DNA of 64,000 bases, from positions 18,348,394 to 18,412,393 of the forward strand of contig OY759263.1 of assembly GCA_963662155.1 (NCBI GenBank), read 5' to 3'. Positions 13,008 through 24,510 of this stretch are shown one piece after another. Position 1 is the stretch's first letter, and the number at the start of each line of letters is the position of its first letter. The stretch is from Lamellibrachia columna. Taxonomy: Eukaryota; Annelida; Polychaeta; Sabellida; Siboglinidae. The translations under genes and the position numbers were made by a program. The notes beneath the pieces are model-generated. The model was not told the DNA's origin. It worked only from the letters and a program-made list of their open reading frames with translations, and searched no databases.

Positions 13008-14173
13008 TTGACAGTTTCCAAACATATCGTGTGCATAAATTTAGCGTAATTGCCAGTGGAGGAATGAGACGCACATTAAGGGTCAATGTCCCCAAAACAA
13101 AAATGTACAACTGGTGTTGTAGCAGGTCAAAAAATAAATGTTTTATAAAAAAAACGTAAGTTGTCTTTTCTTGTTGTATGTATAATGAGATTTATTTTTC
13201 AGGAGTATAAAATTATAATATGAATTACTTTTTTATAACAATTACATGAAGTCGAACGTGGTTTTTTTCATGTGTCCAGCGCCGCCGACGACAATTTACA
13301 ACACTACATACAATTTGAACATTTCAAATGACAGGGACATAGGAAAATCTTCTTTAATTATCTAGTATACATGTTAATAAATAACAAACAAAAGGTACAA
13401 CATGACATTTGACTTGGAAACTTATTTTTTATGTCATTGTTACTTTAGTCATATTGTCTGCATTGCTTTTTTCTTGGATAGGCAATCTTTCAACTACTGC
13501 AGTTCTTTCATAGAATAATTGTGAATTCTATATGAGTAATCTTTGACCTAGCATCTGTTGTTTTTGTCCTGGGATTGGAACTTAACAAAATATGAGCTAA
13601 ACAAATTACTGACATTGGTGACGCTGGACACGCAATATATATTTACTTAGGCTATATCATTATCTTTCATCATGAAGTAGAAAAACCCTATACAAACAAG
13701 GAGTCTTTGTTGGTTTTTCTACAGATTTTACTTCGGGCAATTTTCTTAATTTAACATGTTAAAGGTATTTTGTTTCAAATATTTAATCTGAACTCGTTCG
13801 GGAGATAAATGATGTAAATCGAATAACTTGATGTGGTGCTGAACAAGTTACAGTATCATGTGATTACGGTAATGCAGTGTTCGAAATGAAGGGGGTCAGG
13901 AGGTCCAAGACCCCCAATAAGGCACGAGGGACCTCCCATGAGAAAGAAAACGTAAGCTTGGGGTCCCTGCATGTTGCTGTGTGTGAGGCTACTCTGTGCT
14001 AGAACTCGACGGTTTTCACAGAACTCGATATCATTCTGTTGGTAGTTTAGCTGATTTATTCAGCTCATTCTGTTGTCACTCAGTTAATCTTTGTTAAAAA
14101 CATCTTAAATCATTCCACCCATATCACTGATGAGTGTTTGTTCTGTGGTTAAGGGCGCCATATGTTGGGTGTC

Positions 14174-14399
14174 CCCTTATGAAAATATACCATGGTATTC
14201 CATAGAATACCATGGTATACAATGGTATGCCATGGTGTACCATGGTATTTATCATGGTTTACCTGTTTCAAAATACCATGGTATACCATGCATTTACCAT
14301 GGTATATTTTCGTGGTATATTTTCATTCCCTTATGAAAATATACCATGGCATTCCATAGTATACCATGGTATTTACCATGGTTTACCATGATTTACCAT
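14174..14399 (+). mobile_element. CCATGG-lattice MITE, copy B (complete plus truncated second unit)
   Basis: The first unit runs from CCCTTATGAAAATATACC at 14174 to about 14327. A second CCCTTATG start at 14328 begins a truncated unit that ends near 14399. The order of interior words matches copy A and is the reverse complement of copy C. It is nested inside the hAT-like element. Confidence 0.8.
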
Positions 14400-14432
14400 T
14401 CACAGTCACAATGGTTTAGACCACAATTTACA

Positions 14433-14490
14433 ATTTAGTCATTTAGCAGATGCTCTTATCCAAAGCAACTTACAAGTGCATTCAACCTAA
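14433..14490 (+). repeat. SINE/L2-type 3' tail fragment
   Basis: The words CATTTAGCAGATGCTCTTAT, then CCAAAGCAACTTACAAGTGC, match the widely distributed 3' tail shared by V-SINEs and their partner L2-type LINEs, from memory of that tail. Only the tail is present. Confidence 0.65.
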
Positions 14491-15101
14491 GGTGGTCAAA
14501 TAATTACAGGTCGCTATGATAGCAAGCAAATCTTTTCACAAATAAATAGGCACTAATAGCCATTACAGTGCCTGAAAAAAAGATGTTTTAAGAATATATT
14601 TTTTTCGGGGGGGCGGTGATCAATATTTTTAGGGGACCCCCAAGAGTCAGTGGTCATTTCGAACACTGCGGTAATGTGAACTCGTACGGTCTGTCAGGAA
14701 GTTAACCTTTTCCGTATGCGGACGACACCCCTTCACAAGAGGCAACACAACCATAAGGAAGATGCATAGAGATGTGCTGTTGTGACCATTAATTGTCATT
14801 GCACACTACCAGGTAGGACTTTTGTTGCAGCTAACGAGTAACCGCATCCCCCAGTGCACCACCATTTGGTGGTGGATTGTTACTTGTTGGTAGGCATTTT
14901 GGGTGTACTCATTTATGCAGCAGACATACTTTTCCCATAATGTCCATATATGTATGGTTACAAACATTGCTGGCCAGGGCAACATGCTTTCATTTTGCCC
15001 GACAGAAAAAGGAGATCTGTTTTTGTATCTGGATTTGCCTCAACTAATTAAGCATGCAGGCATGGACGATAGTTAGTCAACATATATTTCTTTCCTTCGT
15101 C

Positions 15102-15246
15102 CCCTTATGAAAATATACCATGGTAAATGCATGGTATACCATGGCGTTTTGAAACAGATAAACCATGGTAGGCCATGGTAAATACCATGGTATACCATGG
15201 TATGCCATGGTATACAATGGAATACCATGGTATATTTTCATAAGGG
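15102..15246 (-). mobile_element. CCATGG-lattice MITE, copy C with 5-bp TSD
   Basis: 145-bp element bounded by CCCTTATG... and ...CATAAGGG. It is flanked by an exact 5-bp direct repeat TCGTC at 15097-15101 and 15247-15251, so the ends are precisely defined. Interior order is inverted relative to copies A and B. Confidence 0.9.
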
Positions 15247-15251
15247 TCGTC

Positions 15252-17157
15252 ACACATTAATTGGACCTTGCAGGCCATGGTGTTGGGATCAGGGTTGATT
15301 TTTTCGTGCTAAAACTGTTTTTGCCTGGATAGAAACTGGTAAAAGTGCATTCTTTTCACTTGGTTAACTGTTTTTGCCTGGATGGTCGGTAAGACTGGTA
15401 AAAATGTGTTTTGCACGTTTTTTTCTGATAACAAATAACTGGCAAAAACCGATAGAAACAAACATAGAAAGAATGCAGGCACAATGAATTATTAGGTATA
15501 AGGATAATGGTAGTAATATTCACTCATTAAAAAACAATGACCATATTTTTCAACAGTTTATTTTGCCAACACAGCAGTTAAATTAAGTCACGCAGGGTGT
15601 TTTTACCAATGCTGGGACGGTGGCAAAAACTGCCAACTGCAAGATTCCATCTGAATAACCCTTGACCATTTATGTTGATATGTTGTTTGCTTTGTATAAA
15701 TGCATTGTTATGTGGTAGTGTTACTAGCCCCAAGCGTCTACATCAAATATTCACATTTTCTCCAGATGCACTTACAGGCTGGCTTATATTCGTAGTTATA
15801 CGGTAGTTCATGCTGTTGGCTACTAAGCAGAACTTGTTTTGGTAAAAATTGTACACAACACCTATTTAGTTTTTTTTACCCAGCCGACATGCGTTAAATT
15901 TAATACCATATCATACGTATTATTCACAAATGAGGCAGACAACATTGTGCGAAAAACACCAATGATTAATTTATGGCAACACGTACGACGCGTAAAATAA
16001 ATAGCAAAATCATCGTTTCACACGTGCGCGTGTGATTAAGAGCATGATGGCCGTGTTTACAAACATATGCCCGTTTGCAGCCAATGACAACAAGCGTTAC
16101 AAAGGAAGGCACGCCTCGTGTGCATGGGTTTTTCATGGGCGCACTTAATAAAACACATTTAATGATGCCATTATGTCGGTTAATAGATAAAGGTATACCT
16201 GAGCCAACATCTAAAGCATAAATACGAAATATAATAACTAGTTTCGTGAGTTACCCATGGCAACAGAGGGAGGCCGTTGTAAGATCTCATTTGCATAAAC
16301 CTGCGCGATCATGATCTCAAATGGCGCTCTCGTTGCACTGTCAGAGCGAAACACATGACAAAATCCACTTTCGACACAGGATACCTGCTAGCAGTGACCA
16401 TCTAATTCAACAGGTTAGTCATTCAACTGCACACAAACTTAAAGTTGCCGCTATTCACTCAAAAATAGCGGCGTTCCAAGCAAAAAATGACGACACTGGT
16501 TGCGAGACTGTCGATGACATTTCGTTTGACAACTGGGTATCATATGGCAAGTCGCAACAACAAAACATCACTAGTCAAAGTTGTTTTACCAACTTTTAGA
16601 ATAAAAAGTTCAACAAATGTATCAACATGGGTGATGCTCGTCCTATATGATACCAGTACAGACTTACACATAATTTAACTATGAACTATAACGTCCATTT
16701 AAGTATCGCAACTGCCGCTGTGAAACGCTGCCATCCCAAACACAAAACGTAAACTTCAGTTGTCAAGTGGCCTGTTTGCTCCGGGAAAACGCTTCATTTT
16801 CGGTCTTCGCGCCGTTGTCAACTGGTTAGCGTGTGGATTATTGGTCGTTAATGTTATGTATATTTTACGGAGATGTTACTGTCAATGCAGGGCTTGTTCA
16901 GGATTCATCAATGTACGTTGCGGAATATGCGCAGCAGTTTCGTCGATTTGTGCACCCGTTGACCTCTCACAAAGTACTAGGATGAAACGGCCACCCTGTA
17001 GGTGTGCATCATATTGGGGACATGTTACTCAGTTGATAGTGTTGCAGCTGACATATTATATTATTGCATGTTTGTTTTATTTTTAATATCTTTAATTGAT
17101 CACATTTTGGTTAATCATAAAAAAGTTCTATTACAATAATAATAATAAAAAATAATA
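15252..17157. other. no gene identified
   Basis: Positions 15290-15420 contain a repeated word (CTGTTTTTGCCTGGAT, twice, about 75 bp apart). Open frames of 92 codons (16321-16599, plus) and 108 codons (16760-17086, plus) show no recognisable domain. ATTTGCAT at about 16288 is an octamer-like word of unknown relevance. Confidence 0.35.
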
Positions 17158-17955
17158 CTCTTGAGTGCCAAATAATCGTATAGGCCAAATAACAGTATAG
17201 GGTGGCAAATCGCTCAAATTTAATAATAGTATAGTGCCGAATAACAGTATATGAGGACAAATTGTTCAAAACAAATAATTGTATAGTGCGAAAAAGTCAC
17301 TAGTATATCTATCTTTTTTTAGCACGGAAGCAAAAATTTTTGACTCGACGTGAAGGCTAAACTACGTGGATCGTCGTGTATTTCAGGCTTTTCCTACCAA
17401 ACATTTGTAAACTGTGCATATTCGCATCGCTTCACTGCAGATATAGTAACCGCGTTTTATATCTGAAAAAACAGAATCGAATTTTCCGTTTTTAAATGGA
17501 CATTTTATTGAATTGAATATACAAGCCTGTTTCAGGGCCACTGTCAGCCGGTTGTGACTGCTTTGAGGCACTGCACACAGTGGCCCTTAATGGTCGGTTT
17601 ACACGGTGATAATGGCATTTTAACTAATAATATATTATGTTGATATCCCGAGAACTAAGGATTCTAACCGATTCACCTAATCATAGAAATCTGATGGTCT
17701 AACGCTTCGGGATCAAAATCTAGGATCCTCGAAAGAACGGATTCCAGCTAAATTCACGACTCATTTGAATGGATGACAACATGGCCATCAGAGGGAGCCA
17801 CATGCAGCTCCAGAATTAGCCATGATTATTGGAGAATATAGGCTGGCACAAATGTCTAAATCTAATAACTGTATAATGCCAAATAAGGTGTGTATAGGGT
17901 AGCATTTTTCATCAAATAAATACGTATATAGGGACGCTTATTTGGCATTCAAGAG
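17158..17955. mobile_element. TA-flanked MITE, 798 bp
   Basis: Inverted termini CTCTTGAGTGCCAAATAA (left) and TTATTTGGCATTCAAGAG (right) with one mismatch are each bordered by TA. The subterminal regions are rich in repeated GCCAAATAACAGTATA-like words on both sides. TA flanks fit a Tc1/mariner-type origin, but other superfamilies are possible. No transposase frame was seen. Confidence 0.7.
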
Positions 17956-18514
17956 TATTGACTTTTTTAATATTATATCAACCACAACCCAAGCACATGT
18001 TGTCATGTAGGTCTAGTACTATCTAGAGCAAAAATATAAATACTTAAATTCACGATTTGCTGAATAAATTTTAAATAAAATCCTAGCTCGCTTGCGCTAA
18101 ATAAATTTATATTTGCACCCCAATATTTAGCAGAGATGAATTTTTCCCGATTTTTTTACTATGCAAATTTTTTGGTAAAATCCGAATTTGGCCGAAAGGC
18201 CTACTTTCAGACACCACAAATATCAAACAACACAACCTGAACTCTGAAAAACTTGTTTTATTTCATTCAATGTACATATAGACTACACCCAATTTTTTCA
18301 AGCATGTAAGATCAACATACAATTCATAATATAATTTTGACAATGTAAATTTCATTAATTTGTGCTGATGGGTCAAAAAAATTCAAAATGTGTATCTCTT
18401 TGACGGTTCATAACTTTTGACATAATTGAGGTACAGGAATAATTTTTGTATCTGTGGAATGGTATAACTTTCATCAATGCATTTAAAGCATATAAAGCAT
18501 GGGTTCTGTAAGGT

Positions 18515-19220
18515 TAATAAAGTACTTAGGTGTAACATTTAGTGCTGACATGAAAGTTTCAGAGCAATGTGGGATTGCTGCTTTGAAAGGAAATCAAATT
18601 CTAGGGCTAATTAGGAGAACTATCACGTATAAGGAGAAACAGCTAATTGTACAAAGCAATAGTTAGACCACATTTGGAATATTGTATACAAGCATGGAGG
18701 CCGTATCGCAAGAAGGACATAGACAAGCTAGAAAGAATACAACGAAGAGCAACTAAAATGATTCCAGAATTAAGAGACCTTAGTTATGAAAGCTGCTTAT
18801 TACAATGTGGTTTGACAACACTAGATACCAGATGACTGAGAGGAGACCAAATAGAAGTGTTTAAAATAGTGAACGGTTATGAGGATGTTGATAGGAATAT
18901 GTTCTTCAAACTTAAAGAAAGAAGGCAGTAGAACCAGAGGACACAAAGCAGCATTAGTTAAGGAACAGTGTAGGTTGGACATGAGAAAGTACTCTTTCTC
19001 ACAGAGGGTGATCAATGAATGGAACAAACTGCCAAATGATTGTGTTAATGCTAGTAGTGTGAATATGTTTAAAAATAGAATTGACAGATATATGATAAGG
19101 GCGGGCTACATATAGATGATAAAATTGTTGGACTCTTGATAAGTCAATGGCTTCATTGTCCACTTGCCATCTGGAACTTGTTGTTTGGGATGGCAATCTT
19201 GTTAAATCTTGTTAAATCAC
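18515..19220 (+). pseudogene. 5'-truncated CR1-like LINE: RT thumb/C-terminus and 3' tail
   Basis: Translation in two frames gives LGVTFSADMKVSEQC, then YKAIVRPHLEYCIQAW at about 18650, then DKLERIQRRATKMIPE, a block ending TTLDTR before an in-frame TGA at 18833, then GDQIEVFKIVNGYE, SRTRGHKAAL and DMRKYSFSQRVINEWN up to a stop at 19113-19115. The tail ends in GGATGGCAATC followed by TTGTTAAATC repeats. This is the C-terminal part of a CR1/jockey-group LINE ORF2. A stop and frameshifts show it is inactive. It is the reference copy for the minus-strand tails at 3.0, 4.4 and 5.4 kb. Confidence 0.9.
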
Positions 19221-19314
19221 TTTCTTTATCTACGCTACCATCACTGTCCCATCTCCGTTTCCATGAAGACTGATGTGGAGCAGAACCATCAGCTATGATT
19301 GGGGAATCTGCATC

Positions 19315-20060
19315 TTAAGTAACAGGTCTGTTGTCACTAATGCCAGTGTCACCTGTGTTTAGTGAAGTTGACTCCAAGTGTTGTTTCAGCGATGAAATCA
19401 GTACTTCTTTGTTCCCCGTCAGCTTCAGACCGCTCCACACAATTTTCTTGTAGCGAACCTGGGCCTTCACTGCATCCAGTCCTGACTTAGCCAATCTGTC
19501 AACATCTGATGCTGTCCTACATGGACCTCTGTGACTCAGCATGCTGTCAATGATCTGTTGCTTGTGAGCAGCCAGTCTTTCCTGTTTCAGCTTCTTTTGT
19601 TGTTCTTTTTCAATGAAGCATTCTCTGGTCTTTAGGCGTATGATCTTTTCCTGCAACTTGTGTTGCTTTCTCAAAATATTGGCTTTCTTCTTTGCCGCCT
19701 TCAAAATTCTTGATTGTTGCCAGTCCTGTTTCTCTTGAGCATGTGGATAGTTGTTCGATGGTGAGTGGTGCATCCTCATTTTTGAATATCGAAATCCATG
19801 TTGCCAAAGGCATTCTCACCCATCATGTTAGTGAGAGGAAAAGTTTTGATTGCATCTGTGAACTCATTGTGTCCCTGTTTGGTTCTTGTTTGGAGCACAA
19901 ACTGTCTTTCAGTAGCATCATTTGTTGCATCTCTTTCTTCGGTCACTGTTTGTGGCTGGTTTTCAAGGGTGCTTATTTTCTTCTTCAACTTGTAACATCC
20001 CTTTTGAAGTGCTGTCAGCTTTGGAGCCTTCTACCCTTGCCAGACACCAAGAAGCACCAC
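19315..20060 (-). pseudogene. transposon-associated coiled-coil ORF pair (relic?)
   Basis: Two minus-strand frames overlap by ATGA at 19776-19779. The upstream one (about 20050-19776) reads LQKGCYKLKKKISTLEN, RQFVLQTRTKQGHNEFTD and PLTNMMGENAFGNMD. The downstream one (19779-19315, 154 codons) is highly charged and helical (KLQEKIIRLKTRECFIEKEQ, then KQQIIDSMLSHRGPCRTASD) and ends TGISDNRPVT. This combination resembles an uncharacterised protein type that I associate with multi-copy, probably transposon-derived loci in cnidarians and other invertebrates (memory, unverified). The overlap is either a frameshift or a two-ORF layout. Confidence 0.45.
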
Positions 20061-20233
20061 TTTAGTTCCATGTGCTGGTCATCCTCTGTTTAAAAGAACG
20101 TTGTTTGTAAGTCGGAACATCTCTTTTCGCGACCACCAACCCCTGTCACTTTAAAAAATTCATCAATAAATAAGCCTTTTAAAAACAATTAATGATCACA
20201 GAATAAAAGAGGAAAGATACCAACATTTATTGA

Positions 20234-20381
20234 GGTAATATTTGTAGCTCAAAATGGTATCAGTGATTTGATAGTGATTTTTTAACATGACCAAAAACCG
20301 GACTTCTGGTAATATTTGTAGCTTAAAATGGTATCAGTGATTTGATAGTGATTTTTGAACATGACCCAAAACCGGCCTTCT
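20234..20381. repeat. 74-bp tandem duplication
   Basis: GGTAATATTTGTAGCT...CCGG-CTTCT occurs twice in direct succession with few changes. Confidence 0.9.
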
Positions 20382-20712
20382 GCGGCAGTTTTCGCCAGCG
20401 GCAACAGCCACTTTGGAATACCTATTAATATTGTATGTAGTACATGCCAAAATAAAAAAATTGGTGAAAATTTATTTATAGGTAAACTCGAAAAGTGCGT
20501 ATAAAATTAAAAAGTCAGTGATTTTTATGCAATGCTTCAGTATAGTTTCACTCGCGTCACTAGCGAGTGATGGCGATGTAAATTTTTCAGAATAAAAAGT
20601 ATAATGTAACGATTTCGAACTGCTAGCCATCACCACTGATACCGCAGAACCATCTTCGAATTCGACTCTGTTGGAGCAGTTTAGTGACGCTAGTAGCCTG
20701 TAACTTCGAATT

Positions 20713-21495
20713 TATTTACTTTCTGACTGAACCATGAAAACGACCACATTAAAACATTACTCTTACTTCCATGTATAAAAATAAACAAAAACTTGTCATC
20801 TATATGGAAGCTACCATATGCTTCCCACAGAGATTTAGTACCTTTAATTGCTGAATGTGTACCTTTAGATGTGGCTTTGGTCTTTAGGTTTATGAAGTTT
20901 TACAGAACAGTAGCCTTGTCAGATAACATGATTGTTAATTATATTGCAAATACAATGACATTTGCTTATAGGTCAACTATGGGCCAGAATGTAAGGCACA
21001 TTATGTCCAAATATAACATGACCCACCATGAACTGTTGTATATGCCTATGAGTGCTATTAAGCATAAATGTAAAGAAATGTGGAATAGCAATGTCAATGC
21101 TACATACTATGACAATGCAAACATGATTTGTGAATTGGTTGAAATGAAAGATTGTAACAATGACACTGTCTTCAATAAGGAAGAATGTAATGCTGTGATT
21201 TCATATCTCAGCACAATATAATTTGTTTTCTAGCTGCTATTTCTAACTTACAATTTGTTTAATATGTACATGTTTGTGGATCTTGAGTCCGAAGAAAGAT
21301 GATAATAATAATAATAATAGTCTAGCTTCATGGAGCTAGGCTTAGATGATATAGCTAGCTTTTGTTTTTGTAATTTGTATTGTTACATGGAAGTAAGAGT
21401 AATGTTTGACCACTTGACATGTGTATATGTATGGTAAATGTATGAGAAGTTTGGCAGCTCTGGGTGGTCGTTTTCATGGTTAGGTCAGAAAGTAA
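20713..21495. mobile_element. inverted-repeat element enclosing a LINE fragment
   Basis: The left arm (20713-20775) contains TTTACTTTCTGAC, CCATGAAAACGACCAC and ACATTACTCTTACTTCCATG. The right arm (about 21386-21492) has the same blocks in reverse complement but with roughly 65 extra bases between them. So the left arm is an internally deleted copy of the right. No target duplication was found. Confidence 0.65.
20793..21325 (+). pseudogene. LINE RT C-terminal fragment with (ATA)n tail
   Basis: A 142-codon frame reads IWKLPYASHRDLVPLIAE, then VALVFRFMKFYRTVALSDN, then MSKYNMTHHELLYM, ending at TAA 21219-21221. This resembles the region after the RT domain in CR1/L2/jockey-group LINEs (IWxLPYxxH...RFxKFYxxV...SDN). 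About 70 bp downstream, GAGTCCGAAGAAAGATG followed by an ATAATAATA tail closes the element. The start is truncated, and the fragment is bracketed by the inverted arms at 20713-20775 and 21386-21492. Confidence 0.7.
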
Positions 21496-21499
21496 ACAT

Positions 21500-22425
21500 C
21501 GCAGTAGCAGGAGTAGTACTGGCAGGTGGTGGTGATTTCGGCCCTCGGAGAATTCAGTCCAACTGACATGTCATTTCGGCTTGGTGATTTTGGTGACTGA
21601 TGTGTCACGCAAGATGTACTCAGTTCTAGCTAGTAAGGATTAGCCTTCACTTAAGGGTTTGTTATTCCTGTTTATGCTAAGTTTAACTAGATACTGCTGA
21701 AGTGCAATGCTTTGTCTGTTTCATACAGTGAGTAGATGTGAATAAAAGACCACAGTCAAAATGATCTGACGAAAAACACTGTATAGATCAAAGACCACAT
21801 GCAGGTGGCTTCGTTGTATTCACAATACAGTAATCACCTATCGCTGTCATTGCTCTGTATTTGATTTAATTAAAAACATCCGGGGAGAATTTCCCCTGAT
21901 GAAGGGAAACGCATAAAAATCTTAAATACAGAAACAAGATATTATGATAATTGTAATTTAAAATTATTCAACTGTATATAATATTATAGTTTTTGGTGTA
22001 ATGTATTATATATTTTAAGATATAAATTTTAAGAATACAATGAATTGTGTCAGTTCTATGATCGTCTCATTGACTGCGTGTTAATATGGAAAAAAATAGC
22101 GCTGTATTTTATGCAAAAGGAAGCGAAAGCTATAAAAGCAGTTACAAAGTAACAATTTCAGTTTAATGTGGAACTAAATCAATAAAAAAAATTGAGAGAA
22201 TAAATAGTATGCTTTATTCACAGTAAGAGAGTCATTAAGCTTGATGCACTCACACAGTTGTTTGGGCCGAGATCCGAGACTCGTTGTGCTATGAGATTGA
22301 AATTACCAGAGTTTCGGGCCGAACTCTCCAAAGAATGCTGTCCGAATTCACTGGGCCGAATTCACCGTGAGCCGGCATCAACACAGCTTCCACTACTGGG
22401 AATAATGTGGGAACATCATTCTCTT
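21500..22425. other. no gene seen
   Basis: No supported exon. A 63-codon frame at 22258-22449 (plus) has no recognisable feature. Confidence 0.4.
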
Positions 22426-22469
22426 TCAAAAAGATTTTATCCCAGATAACCCAGGGCTACCACCTTCTC

Positions 22470-22644
22470 TGGTCCGGATCGCAGTCAAAACAAGTTTCTC
22501 AATGCAAGCAAAGCCGCTGTGCTTTGTTGGCTTGACGTTTGCTTTTTTAGACAAAGTTGGCTCTGTAGGGAACTTAAACCAACTACATGTTACTTTTTTC
22601 TTACTACTGTTTGCATTACAATAAAATGCTGCACAATAAACCAT
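22470..22644 (-). pseudogene. degenerate THAP zinc-finger domain
   Basis: From the ATG at 22644 the minus strand reads MVYCAAFYCNANSSKKKV, then SWFKFPTEPTLSKK, then NVKPTKHSG. THAP domains start M-x2-C-x4-C and carry an F-FP-x-P motif, followed by a conserved W and, later, C-x2-H; the first half fits well. The invariant Trp region appears deleted between LSKK and NVKPTKHS, and the closing C-x2-H is replaced by CIEK. So this is a decayed THAP exon, either from a P-element-like transposase or a host THAP gene. Confidence 0.6.
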
Positions 22645-22729
22645 TCTGATGCTCGCTTCTAAACAACCGCTATCGCTGTCAACAGTACGATGAATGAATG
22701 AAAAATCCCAGTCTCGTAGCATTTCCTTG

Positions 22730-23419
22730 TCATCAGTGAAGTCACGTCAAAGCTTGCCGATCAGCGCTGGAAAAAAATGCATAATCGACACAGACCGGTA
22801 GAATAAAGTATTATTTGGAATTATTATTATTATGGAATTCCAATGAATTTTTCAGTGTTATGGAAATATACTATAAGATATAATATAATATGATTTCAGG
22901 CAATCTTTGTTGTTGTTATTCCCTTTAAAAAAAGTCACTATGCTATGCACACCATTGTAGGAATGTAGCCAATCTGCAAAAAAACAAGAAATTGTCAATA
23001 TATATGAAAATCAGTTTTAATTTTTAAGTTACTTGAAAGTAGAATATGATTTGACGACTTTGTTCTTGTGTTTATCCAGCTGTTATTGACTATCAACGGT
23101 CAGGTTGGTTTTATCAACCGATGTCACATCAATTTAATAATTATTTTATTTATGGATACTTTCATGTATAGTCTTATCACTTCTAAATGACATGGAAATC
23201 ATCATTGCAGTTTGCGGTTTGTTTGCAAGATGTTTGACACAAGTTTGTTTACAACCCTTCTGATTTACCAGCCTAAAGTGTGTTCTAAGGCAACATCTAA
23301 TAATAGTAATATACAATGCAATACAATGTTTTAATGACGTTTTGATATTTCTGGTGTATTCTGTGTATGAACGTAACTTGGACCAAGATTTAGTAATAAA
23401 TGTTGCGGTGTATTTTCGA

Positions 23420-23455
<36 letters not shown>

Positions 23456-24420
23456 ACACACTCACGGATATGGTGCACATATCCGCTGCCCAGTATTTAC
23501 GATAGCAGCACCCATGTTGATCGCATCTAATGCCAGTGCACAGTGTTCTCAAGTATTTTCGAACAAACAGAGGCGAGTATGATCATTCAGTACAGCCCGG
23601 AGCTGATTCAAGATGGCAGCACATTGACGGGCCGTTTAAATCAGCAAGTTTAATACTGGATTTATTGTTTTCCAAAGTAGGGATGTTGTATATATGTTGG
23701 CTGATTTGGGAGAAATTTGAGAGAAAATGCCATTAGCAGAACAGTTATTTTTCAGCTTCAGTATAAATTAAATGACACAGAACACCATGTGTTTGTTATG
23801 CACAGTCCAAATATGGTGGCCATAGGACTTGTCCTACATTCACATTTTGGCTGTTGAAATTCATCAAGTATATATTAACTTAAAGTGTAAGGCTGAATTA
23901 TTCTGAAAGTATAGTAAGTCGATACCTACTGAACTCAAAGATTATTGCCAGTATACCTGACAATAGAGGGTTGCAATTTGTAACACAACAATTAAATACA
24001 GCCTGCTTAAATCATTTTCAGAATTTTTTCTTCATTTAACCCATTGTCCTTCTCCCTAGCATTCTTGAATTTTGCATCTCTAGAAATAATCTGTACCAAT
24101 ACATGTACATAGATCTCCATATTCAGCAACTTTCATATATGTAGCTTGTAAACTTCTTAAGTTAGAAGCACGTGAAAACAGATAAAAATAACTTGTGCGT
24201 TTTTGGGCGCTTTACATTATACGGTGTTACAGACACAAATTACAGGCAAATCCTTAGCTTTTTTGCAGGTATAGCTACTTATACACTGGTTAAAATTTAA
24301 GCAAATTTTAAGACATCAACTTTTTGACCATTGGTTGTTTTGACACGGAATGACCCATATGTATGAGCTTCACAAAAGTCCGCGTAGCCAACATGCAGAT
24401 GCTTGTGCATTGTAGTGGAC
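22730..24420. other. no gene seen; short (TA)n
   Basis: A TA run lies at 23423-23452, bracketed by TTTTCGATGCA/TGCAACAC. No supported exon. Confidence 0.4.
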
Positions 24421-24510
24421 ATGTAGATTTGACTAGGGTTGTGCAGTGTTACCGATATACTGGTAGATTGCACTATTTCCTTCAGCGATACACCTTCGAT
24501 GTACCAATAT
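24421..24510 (-). repeat. dispersed repeat, copy 1
   Basis: Reading the minus strand, GGTACATCGAAGGTGTATC, GAAATAGTGCAATCTACCAG and GTAACACTGCACAACCCTAG align in order with plus-strand 33461-33572. The TAGGGTTGTGCA terminus resembles short hAT-type ends, but no target duplication was identified. Confidence 0.7.

Larger units (their letters stand above)
10549..13634. mobile_element. possible ~3.1 kb element with GTGTCCAGCGTCAC termini
   Basis: The left end near 10549 reads TGCGTGTCCATCGTCACC. The right end near 13634, read in reverse complement, gives TGCGTGTCCAGCGTCACC. Related words occur inside at about 10744, 10894, 11066 and 13272 and as the tandem unit at 11242-11343. The inverted termini suggest a transposon with subterminal repeats; no target duplication or transposase was seen. 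It would enclose the 72-bp minisatellite and one MITE. Confidence 0.4.
13875..14668. mobile_element. non-autonomous hAT-like transposon with 8-bp TSD
   Basis: Terminal inverted repeats of 15 bp (CAGTGTTCGAAATGA, starting with the hAT-typical CAG) are flanked by an exact 8-bp duplication CGGTAATG at 13867-13874 and 14669-14676. Eight-base target duplication and CAG termini are the signature of hAT transposons. The 794-bp interior has no transposase. It carries MITE copy B and a SINE/LINE tail fragment, so it has served as an insertion target. Confidence 0.88.
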
